This document shows positions 1 to 10,005 of a stretch of 64,000 nt of DNA, one piece after another. The position numbers and the translations under genes were made by a program. The first letter of the stretch is position 1. The number at the start of each line of letters is the position of its first letter. The stretch covers positions 39,433 through 103,432 of the forward strand of contig NZ_JAJAQI010000021.1 of NCBI RefSeq assembly GCF_020523605.1. The letters run 5' to 3'. The notes below the pieces were generated by a model. That model had not been told where the DNA came from and made no database searches. It worked only from the letters and a program-made list of their open reading frames with translations. Source of the stretch: Roseicella aerolata (GTDB taxonomy: Bacteria > Pseudomonadota > Alphaproteobacteria > Acetobacterales > Acetobacteraceae).

Positions 1-2
1 CG

Positions 3-266
3 ATCGCCGCGCCGGTCAGGCCGGCCGTCGCGCAGGTCGCCCCGTCGGTGCGGCCGGCCGCCACCCAGGTCGCGCCGCCGCCCTCCGCCCCGGTGGTCCG
101 CCCGGCCGTCACCCAGCTCGCCACCGCGGCGCCGGCGGCACCGCGCGTCACCGATGCACCGGCCGTCTCGCTCGGCTCCGCCCTCGGCGGCCGGTCGCTG
201 CTGCCGCCGCCGGTGCCCTTCGGCAGCGCCAATGCCTCGACCCTCAGCGGAGCGGGGATGCGATGA
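3..266 (+). CDS. C-terminal end of the protein in the FtsL position (partial)
   Basis: An open frame enters from the left edge and ends in a TGA that overlaps the ftsI start codon (ATGA). The visible 87 residues are almost entirely Pro, Ala and Val, with repeats of the type RPAVTQ/RPAATQV, and contain no recognisable fold. In alphaproteobacteria the small bitopic division protein FtsL lies between rsmH and ftsI, so by position this is probably the disordered C-terminal tail of an enlarged FtsL. The FtsL transmembrane and coiled-coil parts would lie outside the window, so the name is inference from context only. Confidence 0.55.
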   Translation: MAAPVRPAVAQVAPSVRPAATQVAPPPSAPVVRPAVTQLATAAPAAPRVTDAPAVSLGSALGGRSLLPPPVPFGSANASTLSGAGMR

Positions 267-2413
267 GCCAGGCCTCCGGGCTTGATGACCTGCGCCCACC
301 GCCCTCCCCGCACGCGCCGCCCGCCGGGCGCGCCCTGCCGGGTGGCGGGACCGCCACACCCACCCGTCCCGGCGCGGGCGCGCTGGTGCGTGTCAGCGCG
401 CCGGAGCTGGCGCGCCGCGGGCAGCTGGAGGTCACGCGCGGCCGGCTGCTGATCGCCGCCGCCGGCTTCGCCGTGCTGTTCGGCGCGGTCGGGCTGAAGC
501 TGTCGCTCGCCACCCTGATCGACCCGATGCAGCCGAAGCTGCGCCCCGCCGCGCGGGTGCCGACCGGCGAGCCGACCGTGAGCCGCGCCCCGGTCACCGA
601 CCGCAACGGGGAGGTGCTGGCGGTCTCCCTGCAGGTGACGGAGCTCTACGCCAACCCGCAGGAGATCAACGATCCAGTCGCGGCGGCGGACCGCCTGCTG
701 CGCGTGCTGCCCAACCTGGACCGGGAGCGGCTGATCGCCCGCATCAGCCAGCGCACGGTGGGGGACAGCGACCGGCCGGTGCAATTCGCCTATATCGCCC
801 GCAACCTGCCGCCGCGGCAGCAGCAGGCGATCAACGACCTCGGCATCCCGGGCTTCCATTTCCGCCCCGCCGAGCGGCGCTTCTACCCGCAGGGCCGGTC
901 GGCCGCGCATATCCTCGGCCAGGTCGATGTGGACGGCCACGGCATTGCCGGCGTCGAGAAGTCCTTCGACGAGCGTCTGCGGACCGATCGCGCGCCGTTG
1001 CGCCTCTCGGTCGATGTCCGCGTGCAGGTCGCCCTGCGGGAGGCGGTGGAGAAGGCGATCGCCGACTTCAACGGCATCGGCGGCGCGGGCGTGATCATGG
1101 ATGTCCACACCGCCGAGGTGCTGGCCATGGTCAGCCTGCCGGATTACGACGCCTCCGACCCCGGCGGGCTGCAGAAGCGCGCCGAGGCACCGACGGGCGA
1201 TACCGCGGTCCGCATGGTGGCCGCCCGCGCCCCCGCCCCCGCGGCGCAGGCCCCGAAGCAGGACCAGGACCCGCGCTTCAACCGCGCGACGGTCGGCGTG
1301 TACGAGCCGGGCTCGACCTTCAAGCTGCTGACCGCGGCCATGGCGCTCGACCTCGGCACGGTGAATGTCTGGAGCGGCTTCGACGCCTCCCGCCCCATCC
1401 GCTACGGGCGCTTCCAGATCGACGACTTCAAGGGCAAGAACCGCTGGCTCGCGGTGCCCGAGATCATGGCCTATTCCTCCAATATCGGCACCGCCCATAT
1501 GGCGATGACGGTGGGGCCGCAGCGGCACCGCGAGTTCATGGCCCGGATGGGCATGCTGAACCGGCTGCAGGTGGAACTGCCGGAGACCGCCCGGCCGCTG
1601 GCGCCCGGCCCGAAGGACTGGCGCGACATCAGCACCATGACCATCGGCTTCGGGCACGGCATTTCCGTCACCCCGCTACATGTGGCGAATGGCGTGGCGA
1701 CGCTGGCCAATGGCGGCATCCTGCGCCAGCCGACGCTGGTGGCGCAGCCCCAGGGCACGGAGCGCGAGGGCACCCGGGTGATCTCCGAGAAGACCTCGGA
1801 CACCATGCGCCGGCTGATGCGCCTGGTCGTCACCGACGGCTCGGGCAAGGGCGCCGAGGTGCCGGGCTACTTCGTCGGCGGCAAGACCGGCACGGCGCAG
1901 AAGACCGGGCCGCGCGGCGGCTATCTGGAGAACAAGCGCATCGCCGCCTTCGTCGGCGCCTTCCCGATGAATGCGCCGCGCTACGCCATCTACGTCATGG
2001 TGGACGAGCCGAAGCCGAACGCCCGCAGCCATGGCTATGCCACGGCGGGCTGGGTGGCGGCGCCGGCGGCCGGCGCGGTCATCGCGCGCGTCGCGCCCAT
2101 CCTCGGCATGGTGCCGGAGACCGAGCGCGCGCCGCAGATCCAGCAGACCATCGCCATCCCGATGCAGCCCGGCCGGCCGCCCGCGGCGGCCCGGCCGCCC
2201 GTCGCCACCCCGGGCGCGCCGCCCGCCGCGCCCCGCGCCAATACCCCGGCGGCGAACGCGCCCGCCTCCCCGCTCCAGCCCGTGCCGGTGCCGCCGGCCG
2301 GGCTGCAGCCCCCGGCAATCCGCCGGACGGACGCCCCCGTCACGGCGCCCGTCCCGGTCCGGCTCGCCGCTGTCCCGGCCGCGATGGACGAGGCCGGCCT
2401 TGCACCTCGATGA
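263..2413 (+). CDS. ftsI: Peptidoglycan D,D-transpeptidase FtsI (PBP3)
   Basis: Septal penicillin-binding protein that cross-links peptidoglycan during division, working with FtsW. It has 716 residues: a disordered N-terminus of about 60, one membrane anchor (about 61-85), the PBP dimerisation domain (about 100-240) and a transpeptidase domain with all three active-site motifs: STFK (nucleophile Ser351), SSN (405-407) and KTGT (541-544). The last 90 or so residues are a Pro/Ala-rich tail not found in the roughly 580-residue enterobacterial protein; the upstream gene ends in similar sequence. The ATG overlaps the upstream stop by 4 bases. It is the first complete gene of a long coupled dcw operon. 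Confidence 0.97.
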   Translation: MSQASGLDDLRPPPSPHAPPAGRALPGGGTATPTRPGAGALVRVSAPELARRGQLEVTRGRLLIAAAGFAVLFGAVGLKLSLATLIDPMQPKLRPAARVPTGEPTVSRAPVTDRNGEVLAVSLQVTELYANPQEINDPVAAADRLLRVLPNLDRERLIARISQRTVGDSDRPVQFAYIARNLPPRQQQAINDLGIPGFHFRPAERRFYPQGRSAAHILGQVDVDGHGIAGVEKSFDERLRTDRAPLRLSVDVRVQVALREAVEKAIADFNGIGGAGVIMDVHTAEVLAMVSLPDYDASDPGGLQKRAEAPTGDTAVRMVAARAPAPAAQAPKQDQDPRFNRATVGVYEPGSTFKLLTAAMALDLGTVNVWSGFDASRPIRYGRFQIDDFKGKNRWLAVPEIMAYSSNIGTAHMAMTVGPQRHREFMARMGMLNRLQVELPETARPLAPGPKDWRDISTMTIGFGHGISVTPLHVANGVATLANGGILRQPTLVAQPQGTEREGTRVISEKTSDTMRRLMRLVVTDGSGKGAEVPGYFVGGKTGTAQKTGPRGGYLENKRIAAFVGAFPMNAPRYAIYVMVDEPKPNARSHGYATAGWVAAPAAGAVIARVAPILGMVPETERAPQIQQTIAIPMQPGRPPAAARPPVATPGAPPAAPRANTPAANAPASPLQPVPVPPAGLQPPAIRRTDAPVTAPVPVRLAAVPAAMDEAGLAPR

Positions 2414-3863
2414 ACTCCTCCGCCATGCCGGGCTGCCGCCGGCCGATGGGCCGGCGATCGCGGGGCTGACCGCGGACAGCCGGGCGGTGCGGCCCGGCTT
2501 CCTGTTCGCCGCCCTGCCGGGTGCGCGCGCCGATGGCCGTGCCTTCATCGGCCAGGCGGTGGCGCAGGGCGCTGCCGCGGTGCTGGCGCCGGAGGGCACC
2601 ACCTGGCCTGACGGCGTTCCCACCCGCCCGCTGGTCACCGCCGCCGATCCGCGCCGGGCGCTGGCCCTGCTGGCGGCGGCGCTGGAAGGGGCGCAGCCCG
2701 CGACGGTGGTCGCCGTCACCGGCACCAACGGCAAGACCAGCACGGTCGATTTCCTCCGCCAGCTCTGGACGCTGGACGGGGCCAAGGCCGCCTCGCTCGG
2801 CACGCTCGGCCTGATCGCCGAGGGCTTTCCACCCGGGCCGTCCCTGACCACGCCGGACCCGGTCGCGCTGCAGGCCCAGCTCGGCGCGCTGGCCCGCGCC
2901 GGCTTCGGCCATGCCGCGATGGAAGCCTCCTCGCACGGCATCGAGCAGCGCCGGCTGGACGGCGTGCGGCTCGCCGCCGCCGGCTTCACCAACCTGACGC
3001 GCGACCATCTGGACTACCATGGCAGCATGGCGGCCTATCGCGCCGCCAAGCTGCGGCTGTTCGAGGCGCTGCTGCCGCGGGATGCCGCCGCCGTGGCGAA
3101 TGCCGATATGGAGGCGGAGACTCTCGCCGCCCTCCGCGCCATCGCCGGGCGGCGCGGCCTCAGGCTGCTGACGGTGGGCGAGGCGGGCGGCGAGTTGCGG
3201 CTGCTGGCCCAGCGCCCGCTGCCGGACGGCCAGGAGCTGGAACTGCAAGCCTTCGGGGCCCGCCATGCGCTGCGCCTCCCCCTGCCCGGCCGCTTCCAGG
3301 CGGACAATGCGCTGATGGCCTGCGCGCTCGCCATCGCCGCGGGGATGCCGGCGGCGCGCGCCCTCGCCCTGCTGCCGCGCCTCGCCGGCGTGCGCGGCCG
3401 GATGGAACTGGCGGCGCGGCTGCCGAACGGCGCGGCGGTCTATGTGGACTATGCCCATACCCCCGACGCGCTCGAGCGGCTGCTGGCCGCGCTGCGCCCG
3501 CATGTCGGGCCCGGCGCGTCGCTGCATGTGGTCTTCGGCGCCGGCGGCGACCGCGACCCGGGCAAGCGCCCGCTGATGGGCGCGGCCTGCGCCGCGCATG
3601 CCGACCGCGCCTGGGTGACCGACGACAACCCGCGCTCCGAGGACCCGGCGGCGATCCGCGCCGCGGTGCTCGCGGGCTGTCCGGGCGGGATCGATGCCGG
3701 GGAGCGGCGCGCCGCCATCGCCGCGGCGCTCGCCGCGCTCGGCCCCGGCGACGTGCTGGCGGTGGCCGGCAAGGGGCATGAGAGCGGCCAGACCATCCGG
3801 GGCGTGACCACGCCCTTCGATGATGCGGCGGTGGTGCGGGAACTGGTAGGGGGCGCGGCATGA
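2400..3863 (+). CDS. murE: UDP-MurNAc-L-Ala-D-Glu:meso-DAP ligase MurE
   Basis: Cytoplasmic Mur ligase that adds meso-diaminopimelate to UDP-MurNAc-dipeptide. From the TTG at 2400 it has 487 residues, the usual family length; this start overlaps the ftsI 3' end by 14 bases and has a GGACGAGG-like ribosome site. No ATG or GTG fits the N-terminus (HLDELLRHAG) as well. The ATP-binding P-loop TGTNGKTS is at 107-114. The DNPR motif (409-412) is the signature of DAP-adding, rather than lysine-adding, MurE. The stop overlaps murF as ATGA. Confidence 0.95.
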   Translation: MHLDELLRHAGLPPADGPAIAGLTADSRAVRPGFLFAALPGARADGRAFIGQAVAQGAAAVLAPEGTTWPDGVPTRPLVTAADPRRALALLAAALEGAQPATVVAVTGTNGKTSTVDFLRQLWTLDGAKAASLGTLGLIAEGFPPGPSLTTPDPVALQAQLGALARAGFGHAAMEASSHGIEQRRLDGVRLAAAGFTNLTRDHLDYHGSMAAYRAAKLRLFEALLPRDAAAVANADMEAETLAALRAIAGRRGLRLLTVGEAGGELRLLAQRPLPDGQELELQAFGARHALRLPLPGRFQADNALMACALAIAAGMPAARALALLPRLAGVRGRMELAARLPNGAAVYVDYAHTPDALERLLAALRPHVGPGASLHVVFGAGGDRDPGKRPLMGAACAAHADRAWVTDDNPRSEDPAAIRAAVLAGCPGGIDAGERRAAIAAALAALGPGDVLAVAGKGHESGQTIRGVTTPFDDAAVVRELVGGAA

Positions 3864-5236
3864 CCCTCTGGACCGCCGATTCCCTGCGCGCCGCCACCGG
3901 CGGCACTCTCCCCGGAGAGGCCGCCGTCACCGGCGTCTCGATCGACACGCGCAGCCTCGCGCCGGGCGACCTCTTCGTCGCGCTGCGCGATGCGCGCGAC
4001 GGCCATGACTTCGTCGCGGAGGCGCTGGCGAAGGGCGCCGCCGCCGCCATGGTGGACCGGAACCCGCCGGGCGTCGCCGCGGAGGCGCCGCTGCTGCGCG
4101 TGGCGGACACGCTTGAGGGGCTGCGCGCCCTCGGCGCCGCCGGCCGCGCGCGCTGCGCCGGCAGGATCGCCGCGGTCACCGGCAGCGTCGGCAAGACCGG
4201 CACCAAGGAGATGCTGCGGCTGCTGCTCGGCGCGCTCGGCCCGACGCATGCCGCCGTCGCCTCCTACAACAACCACTGGGGCGTGCCGCTGACCCTCGCG
4301 CGCATGCCCGCCGACTCGGCCTTCGCCGTCATCGAGATCGGCATGAACAATCCGGGCGAGATCCTGCCGCTCGCCCGCCTCGCCCGGCCGCATGCCGTCG
4401 CCGTCACCACGATCGGCGAGGCGCATATCGGCCATATGGGCAGCCTGGAGGCGGTGGCGGAGGAGAAGGGCAGCATCGCCGGCGGCCTCGTGCCGGGCGG
4501 CATCGCCGTGCTGCCGCGCGATTCGGAGTTCTTCCCGCGCCTCGTCGCCATTGCGGAATCGGCCGGGGCCGGCCGGATCATCGGCTTCGGCCACGACCCG
4601 GCCGCCGAGGTGCGGCTGCTCGAGGCCGGCATCCTGCGCGATGGCAGGACCCGGGCGGTTCTCTCGGTGCTGGGCCGCAAGGTGGATATCACCATGCCGG
4701 CCATGGGCCTGCATCATGCCGCCAATGCCTGCTGCGCATTGGCACTGGTCGAGGCGCTCGGACTAGATGCCGCCCGCGCCGCGCCGGCGCTCGCGGCCTA
4801 TGCGCCGGGGGCCGGCCGCGGCGCCCCGCGGGAGATCGCGGTCGCGGGCGGCACCGCCCTGCTGATCGATGAGAGCTACAACGCCGCCCCGCCGGCCATG
4901 CGGGCGGCGCTGCAAACCCTCGCGCTGCGGCCCGGAGCGCGCCGCATCGCGGTGCTGGGCGATATGCGCGAACTGGGCGAGTTCTCCGCCGCGCTGCATG
5001 CGGGCCTGGCGCCCGAAGCGGCGAAGGCGGACCTCGTCTTCTGCTGCGGGCCGGAGATGGCGCGGCTCCACGCGCTGCTGCCAGCGGAAAAGCGCGGCGC
5101 GCATGCGGCGGACAGCGCCGCGCTCGCGCCGCTGGTGAAGGATGCGCTGCGTCCGGGCGACGTGGTGCTGGTCAAGGGCGCGCTGGGCAGCCGTATGGCG
5201 CTGGTGGTTCGGGCGCTGACGGAGTCGATTTCGTGA
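3860..5236 (+). CDS. murF: UDP-MurNAc-tripeptide:D-Ala-D-Ala ligase MurF
   Basis: Adds D-Ala-D-Ala to the UDP-MurNAc tripeptide, completing the cytoplasmic stem peptide. It has 458 residues with the Mur ligase layout: an N-terminal substrate domain, the central ATPase with P-loop TGSVGKTG at 107-114, the [11 protein letters not shown] segment, and a C-terminal domain with DESYNAAP. The start overlaps the murE stop (ATGA) and the stop overlaps the GTG of mraY (GTGA). D-Ala-D-Ala comes from Ddl, encoded 7 kb downstream in the same cluster. Confidence 0.96.
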   Translation: MTLWTADSLRAATGGTLPGEAAVTGVSIDTRSLAPGDLFVALRDARDGHDFVAEALAKGAAAAMVDRNPPGVAAEAPLLRVADTLEGLRALGAAGRARCAGRIAAVTGSVGKTGTKEMLRLLLGALGPTHAAVASYNNHWGVPLTLARMPADSAFAVIEIGMNNPGEILPLARLARPHAVAVTTIGEAHIGHMGSLEAVAEEKGSIAGGLVPGGIAVLPRDSEFFPRLVAIAESAGAGRIIGFGHDPAAEVRLLEAGILRDGRTRAVLSVLGRKVDITMPAMGLHHAANACCALALVEALGLDAARAAPALAAYAPGAGRGAPREIAVAGGTALLIDESYNAAPPAMRAALQTLALRPGARRIAVLGDMRELGEFSAALHAGLAPEAAKADLVFCCGPEMARLHALLPAEKRGAHAADSAALAPLVKDALRPGDVVLVKGALGSRMALVVRALTESIS

Positions 5237-6321
5237 TCTTCAATTTCCTAGCACCCTATGCAGAGGAATTCGCCCTCTTCAACCTGGTGCGTTACACCAC
5301 CTTCCGCGCCGGCGCGGCCTGCCTGACCGCGCTGGTCTTCTCCCTCGTCCTCGGGCCTGCCGTCATCCACTGGCTGCGCGGCTTCCAGCGCGGCGGCCAG
5401 CCGATCCGCGAGGACGGGCCGCAAAGCCACCTCGTCACCAAGAAGGGCACGCCCACCATGGGCGGCGTGCTGATCCTGCTGGCGCTGGTCCTGGCGACCC
5501 TGCTCTGGGCCGATCTGCGCAGCGGCCTGGTCTGGGCGGTGCTGGTGGTGACCGTAACCTATGGCCTGCTCGGCTTCGCCGATGACTGGCTGAAGGTGAC
5601 CAAGCGCAACACCAAGGGCGTCTCCGGCCGGATGAAGCTGCTGGTGCAGGGCGGCGTCGGCCTCATCGGTGCCGCCTGGATCTGGTGGCTGCACCCGCCG
5701 GCCATCGCCGGCGGCCTCGCCATCCCGCTCTTCAAGGAGGTGCTGGTCCCGCTCGGCCTGCTGTTCCCGCTCTTCGGGACGCTGGTGATGATGGGCGCCT
5801 CCAACGCCGTGAACCTCACGGACGGGCTGGACGGCCTGGCCATCGTTCCGGCGATGATCGCGGCGGGCGTCTTCGCGCTCATCGCCTATCTCGTCGGCAA
5901 CCGCGTGCTGGCGGATTACCTGCAACTGCATGCGGTGCCGGGGGCGAACGAGCTTGCGGTCTTCTGCTCGGCCCTGATCGGCGCCGGCCTCGGCTTCCTC
6001 TGGTTCAACGCGCCCCCGGCCGCGGTCTTCATGGGCGACACCGGTTCGCTCGCCCTCGGCGGCGCGCTCGGCGCAGTGGCCGTGGCGACAAAGCATGAGA
6101 TCGTGCTGGCGATCGTCGGCGGCCTCTTCGTCGTCGAAACTGTCAGCGTCATCATCCAGGTCTTCTGGTACAAGCGGACCGGGCGCCGTGTGTTCCTCAT
6201 GGCGCCGCTGCACCACCATTTCGAGAAGAAGGGCTGGGCGGAGCCGACCATCGTGATCCGGTTCTGGATCATCGCGATGGTCCTGGCGCTCGTCGGGCTC
6301 TCCACACTGAAGATTCGATGA
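5233..6321 (+). CDS. mraY: Phospho-MurNAc-pentapeptide transferase MraY
   Basis: Polytopic inner-membrane enzyme that makes lipid I from undecaprenyl phosphate and UDP-MurNAc-pentapeptide. It has 362 residues, about 10 hydrophobic segments, and the family motifs FADDWLK (Asp117/Asp118), [10 protein letters not shown] and the late [11 protein letters not shown] loop. The GTG start overlaps the murF stop (GTGA) and the stop overlaps the murD ATG (ATGA). No full-size alternative start is visible. The length matches the family. Confidence 0.97.
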   Translation: MIFNFLAPYAEEFALFNLVRYTTFRAGAACLTALVFSLVLGPAVIHWLRGFQRGGQPIREDGPQSHLVTKKGTPTMGGVLILLALVLATLLWADLRSGLVWAVLVVTVTYGLLGFADDWLKVTKRNTKGVSGRMKLLVQGGVGLIGAAWIWWLHPPAIAGGLAIPLFKEVLVPLGLLFPLFGTLVMMGASNAVNLTDGLDGLAIVPAMIAAGVFALIAYLVGNRVLADYLQLHAVPGANELAVFCSALIGAGLGFLWFNAPPAAVFMGDTGSLALGGALGAVAVATKHEIVLAIVGGLFVVETVSVIIQVFWYKRTGRRVFLMAPLHHHFEKKGWAEPTIVIRFWIIAMVLALVGLSTLKIR

Positions 6322-7697
6322 GCGCATTCAAGCCTTTCACCGGCGAACGCATCGCCCTGGTCGGCCTCGGCAAGGCGGGCCTGCCCGCCGCGCAGCGGCT
6401 GGCCGAATGGGACGCCGAGGTCACCTGCTGGGATGACAGGCCGGAAGGCCGCGCGGCGGCCGAGGCGGCCGGACTCGCGATCGCCAATCCAGCGGAGGGC
6501 GCCTTCCGCTGGGATGCGCTGCTGCTCTCCCCCGGCATCCCGCATCTGCTGCCGCAACCGCATCCTGCGGCGGTGGCGGCGCGCGCCGCGGGCCGGCCGA
6601 TCCTCTGCGATGTCGAGTATCTCTACCGCGCGGTGCGGGCGGCGGGTTCCTCCGCGCGCTTCCTCGGCATCACCGGGACCAACGGCAAGTCCACCACCAC
6701 GGCGCTGCTGCACCACATGCTGACGCAGGGGAAGGTCGCCTCCGAGGTTGGCGGCAATCTTGGGCCGGCGGCACTTTCCCTCAAGATGTTGGGAGGGAAT
6801 GCCGTATACACCTTGGAAATGTCGTCTTATAGTTTAGAGCGCCTCGATTCGATTCGCTTCAATGGTGCCGTCATGCTGAACCTGTCAGCGGACCATCTCG
6901 ACCGGCATGGCACCATGGCCGGCTATGCCGCGGCGAAGCGGCGGATCTTCGCCGGCCAGCAGCCCTCCGACCTTGCCGTGCTCGGCATGGATGATGCGGA
7001 AAGCCGCGCGATGCGCAGCGCCGTGACGGGGCGACTCGTGCCGATTTCCGGCGAGGCCGCGCAGCCCGGCGGGATCTGGGCCGAGGGGAGCCTGCTGCGC
7101 GACGGGGATGGCGCGCTGCTCGATCTGCGGGAAGCGCCGGCGCTGCCCGGCTGCCACAATGCGCAGAACGCCGCCGCCGCCGCCGCCGTCGCGCTCGATC
7201 TCGGCCTCTCGCGCGCCACGGTCGCGGAGGCGCTGCGCAGCTATCCCGGCCTGCCGCACCGGCAGGAGCGCGTGGGCGAGATCCGGGGCGTCCGCTTCGT
7301 CAACGACAGCAAGGCGACCAATGCCGACAGCGCCGCCCGCGCGCTGGCGAGCTACGACCGCGTGGTCTGGATCGCCGGCGGCACGGCGAAGGAGGGCGGG
7401 ATCGAGAGCCTCGCCCCCTTCTTCCCCCGCATCGCCCGCGCCGTGCTGATCGGCCGCGACGCACCGATCCTGGCCGAGACGCTCTCCGCCCATGGCGTGC
7501 CCTGCGACATGGCGGGGACGCTGGAGGCCGCCCTGCCGGCAGCCGCGGCGGCCGCCTTCGCCGGCGCGGCGCCGGTGGTGCTGCTCTCGCCGGCCTGCGC
7601 CTCCTGGGACCAGTTCACCGGCTACGACCAGCGGGGCGACCGCTTCCGCCAGCTCGTCGCCGCGCTCGCCGCCCCCACCGCAGGGAGGGCCGCCTGA
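6318..7697 (+). CDS. murD: UDP-MurNAc-L-alanine:D-glutamate ligase MurD
   Basis: Cytoplasmic Mur ligase adding D-Glu to UDP-MurNAc-L-Ala. It has 459 residues with an N-terminal Rossmann-like UDP-binding domain ([10 protein letters not shown]), P-loop TGTNGKST at 119-126, [14 protein letters not shown], and a C-terminal FVNDSKATN segment. Bases of about 6785-6870 are strikingly AT-rich for this genome and use codons such as TTA, AGT and TAT, although they encode a conserved MurD stretch (LEMSSYSLE). The start overlaps mraY (ATGA) and the stop overlaps ftsW (TGATG). Confidence 0.96.
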   Translation: MSAFKPFTGERIALVGLGKAGLPAAQRLAEWDAEVTCWDDRPEGRAAAEAAGLAIANPAEGAFRWDALLLSPGIPHLLPQPHPAAVAARAAGRPILCDVEYLYRAVRAAGSSARFLGITGTNGKSTTTALLHHMLTQGKVASEVGGNLGPAALSLKMLGGNAVYTLEMSSYSLERLDSIRFNGAVMLNLSADHLDRHGTMAGYAAAKRRIFAGQQPSDLAVLGMDDAESRAMRSAVTGRLVPISGEAAQPGGIWAEGSLLRDGDGALLDLREAPALPGCHNAQNAAAAAAVALDLGLSRATVAEALRSYPGLPHRQERVGEIRGVRFVNDSKATNADSAARALASYDRVVWIAGGTAKEGGIESLAPFFPRIARAVLIGRDAPILAETLSAHGVPCDMAGTLEAALPAAAAAAFAGAAPVVLLSPACASWDQFTGYDQRGDRFRQLVAALAAPTAGRAA

Positions 7698-8881
7698 TGG
7701 CCATCAGCCGCGCCGACAATTCCGTCCTGGGCCGCTGGTGGTGGACCATCGACCGCTGGACGCTGGCCGCGCTGCTGGCGCTGATCGGCTTCGGCTACGT
7801 GATGATGCTCGCCGCCTCCCCGGCGGTCGCCGAGCGCGTCATCGGCAGCGCGGCGCGCAGCCTGCTGCTGGCGAAGCAAGTGGTCTTCCTCGGCCTCGCC
7901 GCCTCGCTGATGGTCATCGTCTCGATGCTCTCGCCGAGGGGCGTGCGGCGCTTCGCCCTGCTGGGCTGCCTCGGCGCCCTGGCGCTGACGGCGGCGACGC
8001 TGGTGATCGGCTTCGAGACCAAGGGCGCGCGGCGCTGGCTGAACATCCCCCTGCTCGGGACCATGCAGCCTTCCGAGTTCCTGAAGCCCTGCCTGGCCGT
8101 GGTCACGGCCTGGCTGCTGGCGCTGGGCAAGGATGCGGCCGCGGCCCGGCTGGCGGCCGGCAAGCCGCGGGACTGGGGCATCCTGCATGGCCGCACGCTC
8201 TGGCCGGCGCTGGCCCTGCTGCTGCTGGCGGTGGTCACGGTGGTGCTGAAGTCCCAGCCGGATTTCGGCATGCTGATGGTGGTGGTCTCGGTCTTCCTGG
8301 CGCAGTTCTTCGTCGCCGGGCTGAACCTGGTGCTGGTGGGCGTCTGCGCCGCGGGCGGCGTGGCGCTGGCGATCAGCGCCTATTTCATCCTCCCCCACGT
8401 CCGCAGCCGGGTGGACCGCTTCCTCGACCCCGCGGCGGGCGACACCTTCCAGATCACCAAGTCCATGGAAGCCTTCGGCCATGGCGGGCTGTTCGGCCGC
8501 GGCCCAGGCGAGGGGCGCGTCAAGAACATGATCCCGGACGCGCATGCCGACTTCGTCTTCGCCGTGGCGGGGGAGGAGTTCGGCTTCATCGTCTGCGCCG
8601 TCATCCTGCTGCTCTTCGGCTTCGTCGTGGTCCGCGGGCTGTGGCGGCTGATGGCCGAGAGCGACATGTTCGTCGTGCTGGCCGCGACCGGCCTGCTGGC
8701 GCAATTCGGGCTGCAGGCCTTCGTCAACATGGCCTCCACCCTGCACCTGATCCCGACCAAGGGCATGACCCTGCCCTTCGTCTCCTATGGCGGCTCCTCG
8801 GTGCTGGCGATCGCGCTCGGCATGGGGATGCTGCTGGCGCTGACCCGCAAGCGCGGGCCACGGCTGGAGGGGCGGGAATGA
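7697..8881 (+). CDS. ftsW: Septal peptidoglycan glycosyltransferase FtsW (SEDS family)
   Basis: Integral membrane SEDS protein that polymerises lipid II at the septum as the partner of FtsI. It has 394 residues with about 10 transmembrane segments, the SEDS stretch HADFVFAVAGEEFGF and the C-terminal block KGMTLPFVSYGGSS. The start shares one base with the murD stop (TGATG), and the stop overlaps murG (ATGA). FtsW rather than RodA is supported by its position between murD and murG. Confidence 0.96.
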   Translation: MAISRADNSVLGRWWWTIDRWTLAALLALIGFGYVMMLAASPAVAERVIGSAARSLLLAKQVVFLGLAASLMVIVSMLSPRGVRRFALLGCLGALALTAATLVIGFETKGARRWLNIPLLGTMQPSEFLKPCLAVVTAWLLALGKDAAAARLAAGKPRDWGILHGRTLWPALALLLLAVVTVVLKSQPDFGMLMVVVSVFLAQFFVAGLNLVLVGVCAAGGVALAISAYFILPHVRSRVDRFLDPAAGDTFQITKSMEAFGHGGLFGRGPGEGRVKNMIPDAHADFVFAVAGEEFGFIVCAVILLLFGFVVVRGLWRLMAESDMFVVLAATGLLAQFGLQAFVNMASTLHLIPTKGMTLPFVSYGGSSVLAIALGMGMLLALTRKRGPRLEGRE

Positions 8882-10005
8882 GAGGCCCCGCCGTGGATCC
8901 CATCGTCATCGCCGCGGGCGGCACGGGCGGGCACATCTTCCCCGCCGAGGCGCTGGCCGCCGAACTGCTGGCGCGGGGCGAGCGCATCGCGCTGATGACC
9001 GATGCGCGCTCCTCCGCCTTCGACAGCCCGGCCTTCGCCAATGCCGAGCGCTTCGTGCTCAGGGGATCGGGCCTTTCGGGCCGCGGCGCGCTGCGGGCGG
9101 CCAAGGGCGCCATGGCGCTCGCCGCCGGCACGCTGCAGGCGCGCGGGCTGCTGCAGCGGCTGCACGCCGCCGCCGTGGTCGGCTTCGGCGGCTATCCGAG
9201 CGTCCCGCCCCTGCTCGCCGCGCTGACCATGTTCGGCGCGCGCCCCGCCACCGTGCTGCACGAGCAGAACGCGGTCCTCGGCCGCGCCAATCGGCTGATC
9301 GCGCCGCGCGCCGACCTGCTCGCCCTCTCCCATGCCGCGACCGCCGGCGTGCCGAAGGGCGCGCGCATCGAGGTGGTGGGCAATCCGGTCCGCCCCGCCC
9401 TCGCGGCGCTCGCCGGCGGCGGCTATCCGGGCACCGATGGCGCGCTGCGCCTGCTGGTGCTCGGCGGCTCGCTCGGCGCCCGGATCTTCGCCGATATCGT
9501 GCCGGAGGCGGTCGCCGCCCTGCCGGAGGCGCTGCGCGCCCGGCTGCTGGTCGCCCAGCAATGCCGGCCGGAGGACCTGAACCGGGTGCGGGAGGCCTAT
9601 GCGGCCGCCGGCGTGCCGGCCGAGCTCTCCGCCTTCTTCCCCGATGTCGCCGGGCGGCTGGCCGGCGCGCATCTGGTGGTGGCGCGCGCGGGCGCCGGAA
9701 CGGTCGCGGAACTCGCCTGCGCCGGGCGGCCCTCCATCCTGGTGCCGCTGCCGCACGCCATCGATGACCACCAGGCCGCCAATGCCCGGGCGCTGGCCGA
9801 GGCGGGCGCCGCCATGGTCATGCCGCAGGCGGCGCTGACCCCGGCCGCGCTCTCCGCCCAACTGGCGATGCTGCTGGGCGACCCCCGTGGCCTCGCCCGT
9901 GCCGCCGCGTCCGCCGCGAAGCTCGCCCAGCCGGAGGCGGCGCGGCGGCTCGCCGATCTCGTCCTCTCCCTCGTACGGGCCAAGGCCCGGCAGGATTCCC
10001 CCTGA
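8878..10005 (+). CDS. murG: UDP-GlcNAc:lipid I GlcNAc transferase MurG
   Basis: Peripheral membrane GT28-family enzyme that converts lipid I to lipid II. From the ATG at 8878, overlapping the ftsW stop, it has 375 residues. The N-terminal glycine-rich loop GGTGGH is at 14-19; a second loop, LGGSLGA, opens the C-terminal Rossmann domain, and the UDP-GlcNAc-binding segment RAGAGTVAEL follows. The frame is open far upstream inside ftsW, but only the 8878 start gives a normal MurG N-terminus. Confidence 0.95.
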   Translation: MRGPAVDPIVIAAGGTGGHIFPAEALAAELLARGERIALMTDARSSAFDSPAFANAERFVLRGSGLSGRGALRAAKGAMALAAGTLQARGLLQRLHAAAVVGFGGYPSVPPLLAALTMFGARPATVLHEQNAVLGRANRLIAPRADLLALSHAATAGVPKGARIEVVGNPVRPALAALAGGGYPGTDGALRLLVLGGSLGARIFADIVPEAVAALPEALRARLLVAQQCRPEDLNRVREAYAAAGVPAELSAFFPDVAGRLAGAHLVVARAGAGTVAELACAGRPSILVPLPHAIDDHQAANARALAEAGAAMVMPQAALTPAALSAQLAMLLGDPRGLARAAASAAKLAQPEAARRLADLVLSLVRAKARQDSP

